The translations under genes and the position numbers were made by a program. The notes below the pieces were generated by a model, which was not told the origin of the DNA, did not search any database, and saw only the letters and a list, made by a program, of their open reading frames with translations. Positions 12,601 to 24,700 of a DNA stretch of 61,202 bases are shown piece after piece. The stretch is from Gnetum montanum (taxonomy: Eukaryota > Streptophyta > Gnetopsida > Gnetales > Gnetaceae), in contig MNCI01000614.1 in NCBI GenBank assembly GCA_015680685.1, forward strand, positions 374,777 through 435,978. The letters are read 5' to 3'. The first letter of the stretch is position 1; each line of letters starts with the position of its first letter.

Positions 12601-13404
12601 ATCTCCATTAGCCTATATGATCTTGTAATGACTTACACTAGACACTGTGAAGCATTAGTAAAGATGTTGATCTCCATTCTTATTAGCAAGGACATTTTCA
12701 CTAGTGAAGAGTCCATCCATGCAATGATGGTACCACCTTCACCAAAGGAAGAAACAAAGTCAACAATGCTAGAGTTTCATGATAGCGAAGTCAAGAACAA
12801 TCCCTAGGATGATAAGATAATCAAGGATTCCATTTTTATAATCATAAGGATAGGAAAATACAAGGTACATAGGATTCATGTTGATGATAGGGTGGTAACC
12901 AATGTGATATCTTATACCATTGTAGAACGTTTAGACCTAACAAAGCATATGTAATGTACTTCAACTTCTACTCTGAAATCCTTTAATGGATCTCAAGTTG
13001 TTATAAAAGGCTCCATTTCTTTGGACTTTGTGGTAGGGGAATAATTCTCCACAACAACCAATGTTTTGATGGTGAAATAGCTACTAGGATTCAATCTCAT
13101 TGTGAGGAGGTCTTGGCTAGCTTAATTATGAGCTGCTTCCTTACTCATCCACTAAGAAATTTATGGTCATTATGAGAGAGATGAGATAATCATCCATGGA
13201 AATAGTGCAGTTTCTTTGATAGTCAACAAAGTTAACATAGAACAAGAATATGAAGTGAAGTTTCAAGAAGAAACTCTTGCTATTAACCACAAATTCAAGA
13301 AGCCTAATAGAGTACAACATGCCAAAACCAACAACAATGATCCTGTGAACATACCAAGAGAAGAACTCCCCTTCAACATAGTTAGCAAAGGAAATGGAAA
13401 ATAA
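12601..13404 (+). pseudogene. Family T copy 1 protease-like domain
   Basis: Collinear with the clearer copy 2 domain at 19959-20372. The active-site region reads VDDRVVTNVI at about 12870-12910, where copy 2 has VDDGATTNVI, so the Gly-Ala of the aspartyl protease motif is lost here. The frame ends with a stretch (EELPFNIVSKGNGK, 13360-13404) conserved in all three copies, after which coding signal stops. No RT follows. Confidence 0.65.
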
Positions 13405-14286
13405 AGGATTGTGCAAAGTAGACCATGTACATTTTCTAATATTTTGAAGATTAGGAAACATGTTCAAAATTGATGTATTTCCCTTTCAATTCACTTGCCC
13501 TTACATCTATAACCATGTGATCTCTTTCTATAGCCTTCTTAGTCTTGCTAAAACATTATTTACATGCACCATTTTGCTTTACTTTGTTTTACATTATTTT
13601 AACTTTACTTTACACGAAGCCTAAGATTTATTCTTATCTACCATTTTCCTTTATGACTTGTCTATTATAGAACATAAAACATAAAAATACCTTAAAGACT
13701 TTAAAACCTGAAAACTCATAAAAATTTTAAAACATAAAAATTTGATAAAAAGTTTTTATTTTTACATTGTAGGGTCCACCATGGCCTAAGCTTGGTAATG
13801 CATAGGGTTTTTCATGGCCTAAAATTGGTAAAATGCATGCCCCACCATGGCCTAAAACTAGCAAAATGATGTTGGCCTGCCATGGCATAAAACTAGCAAA
13901 ATCATGATGGCTTGTAATGGCCTAAAACTAGCAAAACTTTTATAACCTTTATCACTATTCATAACCTAGTTCACATTCTAGTTGCATAATCAGTTTATTG
14001 TTTGTTACATTATGATTGCATAGGTTAACCAAAGTAGCTTTATAACATGAACAAGAACAAAAATACATAGCGTACATGAAAAAATAAGTGTTAAAACATA
14101 TAAAAACTTAAATTTTAAAATAATAATAGTCTAAATGTCTATCACAAATTATGACAAAATTTTAAAGAATACATAAAATAATAAACCATCTCTCAACAAA
14201 TAAAGGCTAACACTAGTCACAACATCAAAATTAGATGATCAACAATAACAAATAAAGTAGCCAAATATAACAAGCAACTGATGGTG
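13405..14286 (+). repeat. Post-protease tail with short CCATGGCCTAAAACTAGC repeats
   Basis: AT-rich tail. At about 13770-13945 the module CCATGGCCTAAAACTAGCAA recurs about five times at 35-45 bp spacing. The same module follows the protease in copy 2 (21100-21400) and lies, inverted as expected for a minus element, at 36670-36700 and 32850-32930 in copy 3. The rest (13950-14286) is AT-rich with nothing recognisable. Confidence 0.7.
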
Positions 14287-15088
14287 CTAAGGTGTTACAA
14301 GAGAAGGTGGAGCACTAGCATCATTGCCATTGGGGCCACCAATGTCACTTGGTACATGTACCATAAAAACATAAGTCTAAGCAATAATTGACACATGAAA
14401 CCAAATTACATTAAACTAGACTAAAATAAACATTCCAAAATAAAATAAACTATGTAAACCTAGGAGGGATCTAGTGTAACATCCTCTGATGGGAGGCTCA
14501 AAAGGTCCATCTCCAAATGATGGAGGATTTGAACCTCAGCCATGTGAGCCCACTCCACCTCCTTGAGATTAGTATCTTCCAGAATGTTTCTTTCATTGAT
14601 CTTGGTCCATGTAGGTGGCTTTCACGAAAATGTAGTAGTAATCACCTCCCCAAAAGTAGTAGAGACGTAAGGGGATGGGGAATCAACTATTGTTAAAGAG
14701 CCTTAAATACTTTGAAGATTTTTCTACTTAAATCCCTTTCATGAATAGCTCCAACTTGCAACTTTTAGTATACTACTCTTTCAACTTCTTTAGATAGGAT
14801 TCATGTTTAACATTATAATTCTTTTTGTGGTCTTTTTATGCATAGCCCCACTCTAGGACCTATGCATAGTAGTCTCTCCATGTCTTAGTCTTACATGCCA
14901 ATAAATCCATCTATAGTGTCTACTCAACAACCAATTGATAGTAGTTTCATGGTGAGATATGCATAAAAGTAACAGAGTTTTTATCTAAAACATTAAAGCC
15001 ATGAAAATTAGCTTGTACCTACTACAAAAATTCCAAAAGCTTAAACTAAATTTTACAAAATTATTACTGAAAACTACCAAAATTTGCA
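14287..15088 (-). pseudogene. 3' end of the antisense gene, copy 1 (truncated)
   Basis: Minus-strand frame of the last exon reads SDIGGPNGNDASAPPSLV and ends at TAG 14289-14287; it matches the last exons of copies 2 and 3. Upstream on the minus strand, 14950-14400, are remnants of the preceding exons (a segment like YLKKLKE and KLELFMKGI, matching YLKLLKKEM and KMELFIQGI of copy 2). The 5' exons, including the HAD-like domain, are absent because copy 2 begins at 15089. See copies 2 and 3 for the fuller gene. Confidence 0.65.
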
Positions 15089-15336
15089 TGTTGTAACCAC
15101 TTTTTATCATGTAGCCTCCACCCCATGAAACTTGAGGCAAAACTTCATTGCAAACATGAAGATTGTAAGACATGAGGGGTAATCTCATGTATATCATACT
15201 TTTGGGACTAGAAAATGCCTCATAAGTGGTCAAAGCCTCATCCCCCATGTGGAAAAAGTCATGTAGTATCTATATTTGATCTTTGGAGGTCAAAAATGCA
15301 TTTTCTGATGTAAAAAATGGAAATTTGATGGGTTTT

Positions 15337-15384
15337 TGTGTGTGTGTGTGTTGGGGGGTGGGGGGTGTGGGAGAAGGGGGGAGG
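15337..15384 (+). repeat. (GT)n plus G-run tract, possible G-quadruplex
   Basis: A GT microsatellite (15337-15352) runs into four G-runs of 3 to 6 bases between 15353 and 15383. In the corresponding place copy 1 has ttgttgtgggtgtatagc and copy 3 a short GGGGTATAGC, so this is a local expansion inside U3 of copy 2. The pattern G3+N1-4 repeated four times meets the usual G-quadruplex rule. Confidence 0.75.
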
Positions 15385-16316
15385 TATAGCACTTTATATG
15401 GTGGAAATGCATGTATGGAGGGTGTGGTTCACCTACCCCAAATATAGAGATATAGATCTCACCTATTCCCAATGTCAAGTGGTACATCCCACCTACTCCC
15501 AGTGTGGAGGTTGTGGTAGTTATCATGCATAGCATGGAGGGTGGTTAAACCTTATTTCCATCCTCCTAGCATTGATGCAGCTTCCCCATAGTATAGAACT
15601 AGCATGATCGAGGTTTCAAAGTTGCATCAACTCTAGCTAGGATCCTATATGTCAACATAGATGGTTGAAGGCCTAGAATAAAAGAACAAAGCCACCATGG
15701 ATGGTGTGCCCTCATTACTATTTATAGTAAATAAAATGACCATGGAGGTATGGTACTTTTCATACATAGTAGTCCCCCCATCCAAATTGGACACCCATCT
15801 CATCTATACATGGAAAAAATTTGTAGCAATTTTTTAGCCAATTTGTAGCCACATTCATTTCCCAAAACCTATAAAATGTAAATAATCCCAACATCATTTT
15901 TAGGTTCCAAACTCTTAGCATTCATATGCTTTGGAATTTGTAGCATCTAAGAGCTCTTGCACACTTGTAGAAATAGAGCTTCTAAGATCTACTTAGCATG
16001 GAATCCCTATAGCCTTATAACTCCCTTTACCCCCTTGGGATTTATGAGTTTGTGGTTGTTACATTGTACTCCTAGAAACCTCCACTTCTAGTGTTGCTTA
16101 CTTTGGTAGCCCAATTTTCTCACATTTCTCAGTCTCCAATAGTAACCAACATTGTAGATTTGGAGTAGTAATAGAAGAGGTTCAATAGCATCAGGAGTGG
16201 CAGAACATTCAAAACATGGAGTTTATAGCATTAGCTTCAAGTGACTCTGAACCCCTATCTAAGGGAACCCCTTGCTCTCCTACGAGCATTAACTATACAA
16301 ATTTCTCAAAATCATT

Positions 16317-16334
16317 CTTTATTTTTTAATAAAG
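16317..16334. terminator. Palindromic poly(A) signal CTTTATTTTTTAATAAAG
   Basis: Reads AATAAAG on the plus strand and again AATAAAG on the minus strand. The same 18 bases, inverted, occur in the copy 3 LTR at 30672-30689, so it is a conserved LTR feature. AATAAA-type near-upstream elements guide plant mRNA 3' end formation; a palindromic one could serve both directions. Confidence 0.5.
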
Positions 16335-16550
16335 TTCAAAGTTTTAGTTCTATGTGCACATTGTAGTTTCCTTTAGTTTTTAGATCTACATTCTTCATTT
16401 TTCCATTATTCATTTCCCCGTCCACCATGTCCTTGGATGATCTATCAAACTACCTAGGGAATTGTGAATCTCAATTTTTTTAGGCCTTAGGGATTTGGGG
16501 TTGAGGTTGTTACACTAGGACTTTTGATTTTTTTAGTGATCAAATTTTTT

Positions 16551-17306
16551 GGTTGTAATAGTTTTATTGATGCTAGAAGGAGGACCTCTACCTAATTTCT
16601 ACATCTAATCCTATGACTATCATTGCCAATGTTCCTCTTAGCTTTAAATGTACATTTTTTCTTAACAAGAACCTTAAAAACCTAATGCTACCATTTACCA
16701 CCCAGCAATAGAAAATTCAATGTGAAAGTTGCACATGTGTGAGTGTTGGACTTTTGCAAGAATTTCTATGAATTTTCAAGTCAGTGCCAGTGTTGAAAAC
16801 CTATTGTGGCCATTCCATCTTTTGGTACCATATTTTCTTAGCAAGGTCTACATTGGTAGTTTTAACAATCAAACCCTCATTCCCCATTTTCATTGCTATG
16901 AAAATAATAAACCTAACAAAACCATTTTTTTAGTGGAAAATACCAACTTTCCACTTTGGTTTTTAGCACTCCTCTCTACCAACGTTAGCTAGAAAAATGT
17001 AAGATCTTTCTATCTCCCTCCATTTCTTTTTCCTTAATACACTCAATGTAGGTGTAGCTAGGAAGCCTAGCATTGATAAGGTTGATTTAGTAAAGGGTTA
17101 TACCCCTTTGGCAACCCCCTTATTATTTATAGCAAGTAACGTGTTTTGGCCATTTTCACCATTTTTTAACTCTTTACCATTTCCTTATTACTAGAATTCA
17201 TAATTTTGACTATCCGTTTATAGCATATATCCAACCTTTTTAGCATTGTAATCATGTTCCTACAATAGTTAACAAAGTTGGCTTTCACATTAACTAATAG
17301 TAGGTC
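16551..17306 (+). other. Leader of copy 2
   Basis: Region between LTR and gag, collinear in its first 150 bases with copy 1 (8891-9010). Contains a few degenerate repeat words (aacgttagctag, gtagctaggaagcctagcattg). No coding domain recognised; a convincing PBS was not found. Confidence 0.45.
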
Positions 17307-19900
17307 TAGCCAATAAGCTGTGAGGATATACAACCCTAAGTACTCTGCTACCATTAAGTGTGGGTAGTTTTTGAGGCTTAGTCCTAAATTTTTAGTCATA
17401 AATGAAGATCACTACAATTATATTTGTGCTAAAATGCAAGGTGGCATGCTAATTCCACATGTGAAAGTAGAAGCCAAAAGAGAGTTTGAGATCATACATT
17501 GAGATGAGAAGGAATACATCCTTTCCCCATATGACAAAATTCCCCTAAATGATGCCTATGCTTGCATCCTATCTTAGCTGATTGAGATGGATAAAGAGGA
17601 TGAAAAGCATAGCTCAGAGGAGCATGTGGAAGAGAAGGATGAGTTTAGGGTAGAATCTAAGCTTGAAAACCTCCTAGGTTGGTTTTTCCAATAAATAATC
17701 CCCATGGCTATAGAGCCTTCTTGTACCGCCTCCTACCTAATTATGTGTAGTTCCACACTAGTCATCGGTGCATAACAAACACAATCGATATCATAGTCAA
17801 CCATGTTTTACTTTGCCATTCCATTCACCACCAAGCCTAGGTTAGTACAACCATCATCAATGGTGGTTACCACCAACAACCCATTGATCTTTCAAATGGG
17901 ATCCACCATGGGACCCTAAGTAGCCTAGGGGTCACATACTCCTTTCGTTCCTTTTGTGCCTAAAGTACTAGCATAAACCTCATTTTTTTTATTTAGCCTA
18001 CTAACTAATGTTATAACACAACTTCTTCCCTCTATTTGACAATCGATAGTGAGGCCAGAAGCCTCCAAAAAAATATCACAATCCTTCATTCAAACCCCAC
18101 AGCCTATTGGGACATCATAAGACCTAGATCAAGCCTTCTAGATTATCCAAGAATTGAAAGAGGAGTTGAAAAGGCTCAAGGCTTCTAGTTCTCAAAGAGT
18201 CAAGATCATGAATGTTTACCAGAATAATCCTATTAGTCCTATGGTCCCACCCCTAAAAATTCCTTATGGTGTTTCTATTTCCCAATTTACAAAGTATAGT
18301 GATGAGGTTGATCTCAACGTTAACATTATAACATTTGTTTTGGAGTGCTTGTTATTACAAGCATGGCCACAATATTATGAGGATTTTTCCTATGTCCTTG
18401 ACTAGGAAAGCGCTTGACTAGTACCACACCCTACCTAGAGGATCTATATCCTTAGTTAAGGACCTGATAGCCCAATTCATTAACCTATTCTAGTATAACT
18501 TGAAGCCTAACACTATTCTTAATAAGCTAATGAGGGTCAAGCAATGACACCTTGAACTAGTGTAGAAGTTCATCCAATGATAGAACGAGTTGATAAATGA
18601 GATACTAGAGCCTATAGTTGAAACCCACCTTTTGGTTATATTCAAGGGGAAGATCAATGATTTTATTAAGTGTAAGCTATATTACCTTGATCCATGATCA
18701 CTTAGTCATGCCTTCTCTCAAACAAAAAACATAGAGGATTTCATGGAGGCCAATCATGACCCCACCTACGTGGCATCCAAAAATCAACACACCTAAAAGG
18801 ACAAGGAGAGAGGTAAATAGAATAACATGGTTGTGGAAATCATAACCAAAGAGGCTAGCACAACCAAATAGAGGCCAAAATCCAATCCACTCAAGGCCCC
18901 TTTTAACAACTAAGATATCTAGTTGTTGACCTCTAGGACCACTACATTAACTACACCTAGATCAAAATTTAACTAGAAGGACTATAGCAAGTACAATAGC
19001 TTACCTTTGAAGCCATATAAACTACTAGATTAACTATTGAAGAGTGGACATATAAAATATAAACAAATGACTAAAGATACTCCAGAGAAGCACAAGTAGC
19101 TATGCAAAATAGCCAAAGATCCCACTCAAGTGACAAAGGATGATCCTTAACTACCTAGGTACTTTAAGCTAGATCACTTTTTCCATTATCATCAATTTCC
19201 TAGTCATGACAGTAACTTCTACCTTTCTTTGAAGGATAACTTGAAAATGATGATAAATAAAAGAGAGTTAATCCTAGATGCCTCCAACTTGGTCCAATTG
19301 CCAAATTAGTTGATGCAAGTGTATAAGGACACTTTGAATGCTAATAACAACCTTTACATTATATTGACATTTAACATCGATGACAATCAGAGATCTATGA
19401 GGAAACATTTTATGATTTAGGTAGCCCTTCTCGTGTGATAAAAGGGCATCTTTAGCTTCGACTAGCTCAAGTTCTCCTTTTGTTGTGGGAGTACCATCAT
19501 GAGTGCCTTTTTTCATTAGGGTGCCTTAGCCCATCACAACTTAACCTACCTAGACATCTAAATAGTAACCTCCTATGATGGCTAATGCCACATCCTCTTC
19601 ATCCTAGAGAATCAATGACAATCCAAAAGCCTTAACCAAATAGAGGAAGAAGCCTAGGTAGAAGGCCAACAACAATAACGATGATCAACAAACAAAGTCA
19701 TGCAAGGAAGTGGGCCTATTGAACTTCACTTTCATATCCATAGTACCTATGAATTCTACAACCCAAGCTATTTCTAGAAGTAAACCATGAGAGAAAAAAA
19801 AAAAGCTAAGAGAATAAGAAAGAGAAAAACCTACATGCATTTTGAGGTGCATGAAGGAAGTGAAGCACAGCCGAGGTGATAAGCCCATGGCCAAAGATAA
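17307..19900 (+). pseudogene. gag: Family T copy 2 gag
   Basis: Collinear with copy 1 gag. The N-terminal part (RIYNPKYSATIK, then FLVINEDHYNYICAKMQGG) has lost its ATG. An open stretch 18154-18405 precedes the Retrotrans_gag core: FPMSLTRKALD near 18391, then DLIAQFINLF and KINDFIKCKLYYLDP. The Tat-type GH region is at about 19165-19285 (FHYHQFPSHDSNFYL, then MMINKRELILDASN); the usual Gly of the GH motif reads Ser. Structural protein forming the virus-like particle in active relatives; here it has many stops. Confidence 0.7.
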
Positions 19901-19958
19901 GAACTTCCTGAGTGCAATGAATTAAGTCAAGTAGTTTCTCAAGTAGAAGAATACAACC

Positions 19959-20760
19959 TTGAGCTTGCATGACTTGATCATGACTTTTACTACACATCAT
20001 GAAGTGCTAGTTAAGATGTTGACTTCTATCCATGTTAGTGAGGACATCCCTACTAACGAGAAATGCATCCATGCTATAGTTGTTCTCTTTTCACCAAGGA
20101 AAAAGAAGCCAACATTGCTGGTGTTCCACAATAGTGAAGTAAAGATTAATTCCCAAAATAGCAAAGTAACAAGGGAACCTCTTTTTATAACCATATGCAT
20201 AGGGTATTACAAGGTTCATCAAGCACATGTTGATGATGGTGCCACAACTAATGTTATCCCATGCAACATTGTTGAGCACTTGAGCTTGACTAAGAAAATT
20301 CAACATACAACAACATCAGCTCTCAAGTCCTTCAATGGGTCAAGGGTAGTTGTCAAGGGGTATATATCCTAAGATTATTTGGTAGGAAAGAAATTCCCCT
20401 CCATTGCCAATTTCTTAGTGATGAAGCAGATGCCAGGTTTAACGTTATCTTGGGAAGACCATAGTTAGCCCAATTATAGGTCATTTCTTCACCTATCCAT
20501 TAAGAGATTCACCTTCCTTAGGAGGGAGGTGAAATCATCATTCATAATGATAACATGGTTTCCCTGGTTGTTAACAACATAGATATAAAGTACGAGTCTA
20601 AAGTGTAGATTCAAGAAGAAACTCCTAGCTATGAAGTCTAGTAGCCTGAGAGAGTAGAGAAAGCCAAAAGTGACAATGATAAACAATGGAAAAAATTGTG
20701 GGAAGAGCTTCCCTTCAACATTGGTGGTGAACAAGGTGGGGAATAAAAACTCATGTAGAA
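19959..20760 (+). pseudogene. Family T copy 2 aspartyl protease
   Basis: The best preserved protease of the family: an uninterrupted frame 19959-20372 with the active-site motif VDDGATTNVIP (D-x-G-A-T) at about 20226-20260. Retroviral-type proteases cut the gag-pol polyprotein and work as homodimers, one Asp from each subunit. Downstream the frame decays through WEELPFNI (about 20698) and stops. A candidate splice donor, AA followed by GTGAGG, lies at 20812, just where coding similarity among the three copies ends. RT does not follow in the usual 1 kb. Confidence 0.75.
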
Positions 20761-20819
20761 TAGATCTTACACATTTCCTAATATTTCAAAGATTAGGAAA
20801 ATTTTTCACAAGTGAGGTG

Positions 20820-21731
20820 CATCCCTAATCCTTTTGCATTATGCTCTTGTAACCTATGTAACCATGCACTGATAGCTAGTTAGCCTAGATTTCCTTTGTT
20901 TCTTGTTGAGTTTTTTTGTTTGCTTTATTTTAACCTTTTTCAACATGTAGCCTAGAGACTTCATTTTATTTGCATTTCTATTTATTGTGGTAGTTTTCTT
21001 TCTTTATTTTCCTTATTTAGCATGATATAAACTAGAAGACCCATAAAAAACTTTAAAAATGAAAATTGCCAGAATAAATATGAGTTTCCTTTCAACCTAG
21101 GTCCACCATGGGCTAAAACTTGTAATATTATATGCCTTGCTAGGGCCTTAAAATAGCAAAAAAAAAAGGAAAAAAAAAACACACCATCAAGGTCCCACCA
21201 TGGTCTAAAATTGGCAAAACCTATGGCCTGCTAAGGCCTTAAATCAGCACCAAAGTTAGCTGAGACTCTAAACTAGCATTGTAGTTTGCTAAGAATTTAA
21301 ACTAGCACCGCAGTCCACTAAGACTCTCAACTAGCATTGTGGCCTACCATGGCATTAAATTAGTGATAAACATATGGCCCACCATACCCTAAAACTAGCA
21401 AGAAACCCTTATTCTATAGTGTTTCATAGTCTTATAGTTTTGTTGTTTTCTACATAGCCAACATAGCCATTCTCAACATAGCTATTTACAACATTGATAG
21501 CCTTAAAACCTTAAAACACTAATATATAGCCAAAAATAAAATGGAAACTTAAAATTTCAAACATTTTAAGAAAAAAATATAAAAATATATATAGCCATGG
21601 CCACACTATGTGGCATAAGTATTAAAACAATAAGCCATAAATCTCAAACTATCTACAACTCAAACATTAGCTAACATCAACCATATAACATCCAACATAA
21701 AAAGCCAAAATAAAATTAACAACAAGTGATG
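20820..21731 (+). repeat. Post-protease tail of copy 2 with short repeats
   Basis: AT-rich, with degenerate copies of CCATGGCCTAAAACTAGC at about 21105-21400 (ccaccatgggctaaaact, ccaccatggtctaaaatt and others) spaced 35-50 bp. Otherwise nothing recognisable up to the stop codon of the antisense gene at 21732. Confidence 0.65.
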
Positions 21732-24700
21732 TCACATCAAGAATTTATTGGGGGCATCCAGAAAAGGAGGTGGTTGATCATCATCATCATTATCATCACT
21801 AGGGTTGCCAACATCACTTGATGCCCCCTGTGACACAACAACATACAATCAATTAGTAATCGATAACCAAAACTATAACTTGAAATCAAAATTGAAAACA
21901 TAAAAGCCATCAATATTGAAGGGAATCTAGCTCCATGAAATCCTAAGGAAGATGTTGAAGGCTAGTCTCCAAATAATGGAGAATCTAGTCTTTCATCATG
22001 TTGGCCTAGTTAACATCCCCAAAATTGATGCCATTGAGGATGTTTGTCCTATCCATGCTCATCCATGATGGTGACTTCCATGAGACTGTAGTCCTAGAGA
22101 TCTTGTCTATATCTATAGTAACCTAAGGAGAAGGAAATTTGACTATTGAGAGAGTGCTTTCAAAGTGTTTGTAAGTGCTCTAGGCTTGAATTCCTTGAAT
22201 GAATAGCTCCATCTTATACCGTTCAGTCATCTCTTTCTTCAGCAACTTCAAGTATGCCTCCCAATCAATCTTATAATGTCCCTTATGATCATTTTGTGCT
22301 CAAACCCACTTTAGGACCCAAGCACTATAATTCTTTTAGTCTTGGATATTTCAAGAGATCAAATTCATATGAATTTTCTACTTGGCTAGCTACTTGGAAA
22401 GGACCACCTTATCATGGATGGTGCACTAGTAGCAGGCCCACATGATCTCTTTGGTTTGTGAGTTTTCCAAGTTATTCACTTAAGCCTCCACGAAGGCTTA
22501 TGGTCCTCAAGATCCCTAATCCTCTTAGCTTGCCTTTTATTTTCCTTCCTCAAGGCTACAACTCTCTCCCATAGGGATTAATTAGACCTCTAAAACTCCC
22601 ATGAAGCTTTTGCACATGAAATTGCAAGATCAGTGGAAATTTCATCTAACTTTAGTGGGATATTTTGAGTGTCAGGAGGAAGCTTAGGCAAGGATTCAAA
22701 CTCCATGTCTTGGGCTAGGTCCCATGGAATTGATGGCACTAAAAACAACACGTATAACCATAAACACAATATACAATCTCAAATAGCCATAACATGAAAT
22801 AAAACCATATCAAAATGACTAAGGCATAGTAAAACATAGCTCTTAATAATCTCAAGTGCAACCTATTGTAGCTAATTGATGATGTACTTTTCTATCCCAT
22901 GCATGAGTTCTATCTTGTCTAGGACCTCTACTCATGGCTTCATGTGAAACATGGATGTAGAGGCCTTTGTTGGAGGCTTAAGTACTACAAAAAGCATAAC
23001 AATCATCAAGAGGTTAGAACAAAAACTAAGCATAAAACCATAAGCTATAATGAGTAGGTCTAATGCATAGGCATACCTAGATCCCCATCCTCATTAGGAA
23101 TGATGAATATGGGCTTCTTAGGTAATGGCTTATTAAACAAGACATCTAGATCATCCATATCAACATTGGCTAATCCTTTAGCCTCATGTTTCTATGAGAG
23201 TGACTCCTTTTCACACATTTTTTCCGCTACTATAGTCACCAGAAAGCTTTGCTCCTCAACAACATGTCTAGGCTTCTCCTTTGCATGCCTCTACTATTCT
23301 TCTATAGTGGCAGCATAAGCTATCCTCTCTTGCCATTGATCTGTAATCATAACCTATTAGATAAGTTAGCACATGTAACCATAAGAAATAGAACATAACA
23401 TAGCTAAAACATTAAAAATATAGCTAAGCTTACTTGCAACTACTTGATGTGACTACTTTGTCCTGAAGAGGATCTTCTACTTGGTAGATGACTATGATGA
23501 TGGTAGTGCTTCCAATGTGGGCCATTTCAACTTGGACCTATTTGCCCCATTAGCCTTGAAACATAACCATCAGGCTCTTGAGATGTTCATAGAAATTGTC
23601 AAGGGCTCCTCCCTCATGCTATTAGTGGATTAATACTACATAAAACTAAATCCTTTGGTGGTAATAGACAATGAATCTTATGATGGATTTTGGGCCTACA
23701 TAGTTGGATAAAGATGCTTTTTCCAAGGCCTAGAGAGTTGGTTTGGTTCCTGGCATGTCCATTGTCTATTTCTACTCACCTCCAAAAATTTGCAAATATC
23801 GCTAGATAACTTGCAAAAATGCAAAATGCATATATATTATCATGGAGATGTCTTCGTGGAGTTTGAGGATTTTCTCCTTGAGGCCTATAGCCAGGAAAGT
23901 AGCCTAGCTAAAGTGTGTGACCTTTAGCAAGAGCTTTTTGAAGGTTCATCCCTATGTGATATTGATTCCCCTGCTAGTGCACCTACATTATGCTTGTCAT
24001 TCTCACTATGTGTAGAAGACCTAGATAGAGGAACCCATGCTAGGTGTTACCCTAATGCATATTGAGAAGCAAACTAAGAAATGACCAAGGTAATGTAGGG
24101 GGCATTCCCACTTCCATAGTTGCCTCAGGGGATTGACATGAAAGTCTAGGCATGTAAGGTGATTGTGTTTAACACAAACATGTAGGAGGAAGAAACAGCT
24201 TCAAGGTAGGGGCATCCTTAGTGATCCTTCAGTGATCAAAAGGGCTAAAGGGATTTTCCCATGAAGAGGGACTCCTGACTCTCAAACACGATCCCATTGA
24301 ATGAGAAAACTCAAGGACTTATTCCCTATAGCTTCTAGTATTTCATAAGTCATGTCCATCTTGCCACACTGAAGGGTTAGAAAGCAATCTTGAATGAACA
24401 TTGATCATGTTTGAGAATGAATATTAATCATGTCACACCTTTCATGTGCATGACAACAGTTTGGGAAAGGCATGGGATCCAAATAAAGGATAACATTCCT
24501 TTTCTTCATGATTCATGAAGCCATCTATGACAAGTCTAGAGTGGTCATTGCTAGCACCAAGCCACTCCTCAACTTCCTTATGATGGTTGACCTCCTTCAC
24601 TATTTACGCAGTAACCATTATCCCATTAGTGGAAACATTGAACAAGTTACAAAAGGTTTACTCATTTATAGCAATGGTGATAAGTATGCCTCATATGCTG

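Larger units (their letters stand above)
7486..15088 (+). mobile_element. Family T copy 1 (Tat/Ogre-like gypsy), left half
   Basis: Plus-strand element with 5' LTR, repeat-bearing leader, gag, protease-like domain, short-repeat tail and the 3' end of the antisense gene. It stops where the LTR of copy 2 begins at 15089, so RT, RNase H, integrase and the 3' LTR are not present next to it. Assignment to the same family as copies 2 and 3 rests on collinear similarity of LTR, gag, PR and the antisense last exon. Confidence 0.75.
15089..16550 (+). repeat. Family T copy 2, 5' LTR
   Basis: About 1.45 kb, start TGTTGTAACC. A candidate short inverted end GTTACA lies at 16509-16514, but similarity with the copy 3 LTR continues to about 16550, so the 3' edge is uncertain. 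Collinear blocks with copy 3 include cctataaaatgtaaat (TATA region, about 15868), catcatttttaggttcca (15893) and the AATAAAG poly(A) region at 16317-16334. It contains a G-rich expansion at 15337-15384 not present in the sister LTRs. Confidence 0.75.

Noticed and set aside
10980-13404. Whether copy 1 still has RT after its protease
   Set aside because: Scanning 13405-15088 shows only AT-rich tail, short repeats and antisense remnants; no RT, RNase H or IN motif in either direction.
15290-15535. Overlapping frames on both strands around the G-rich tract
   Set aside because: Low-complexity product of the GT/G-run expansion in an LTR.
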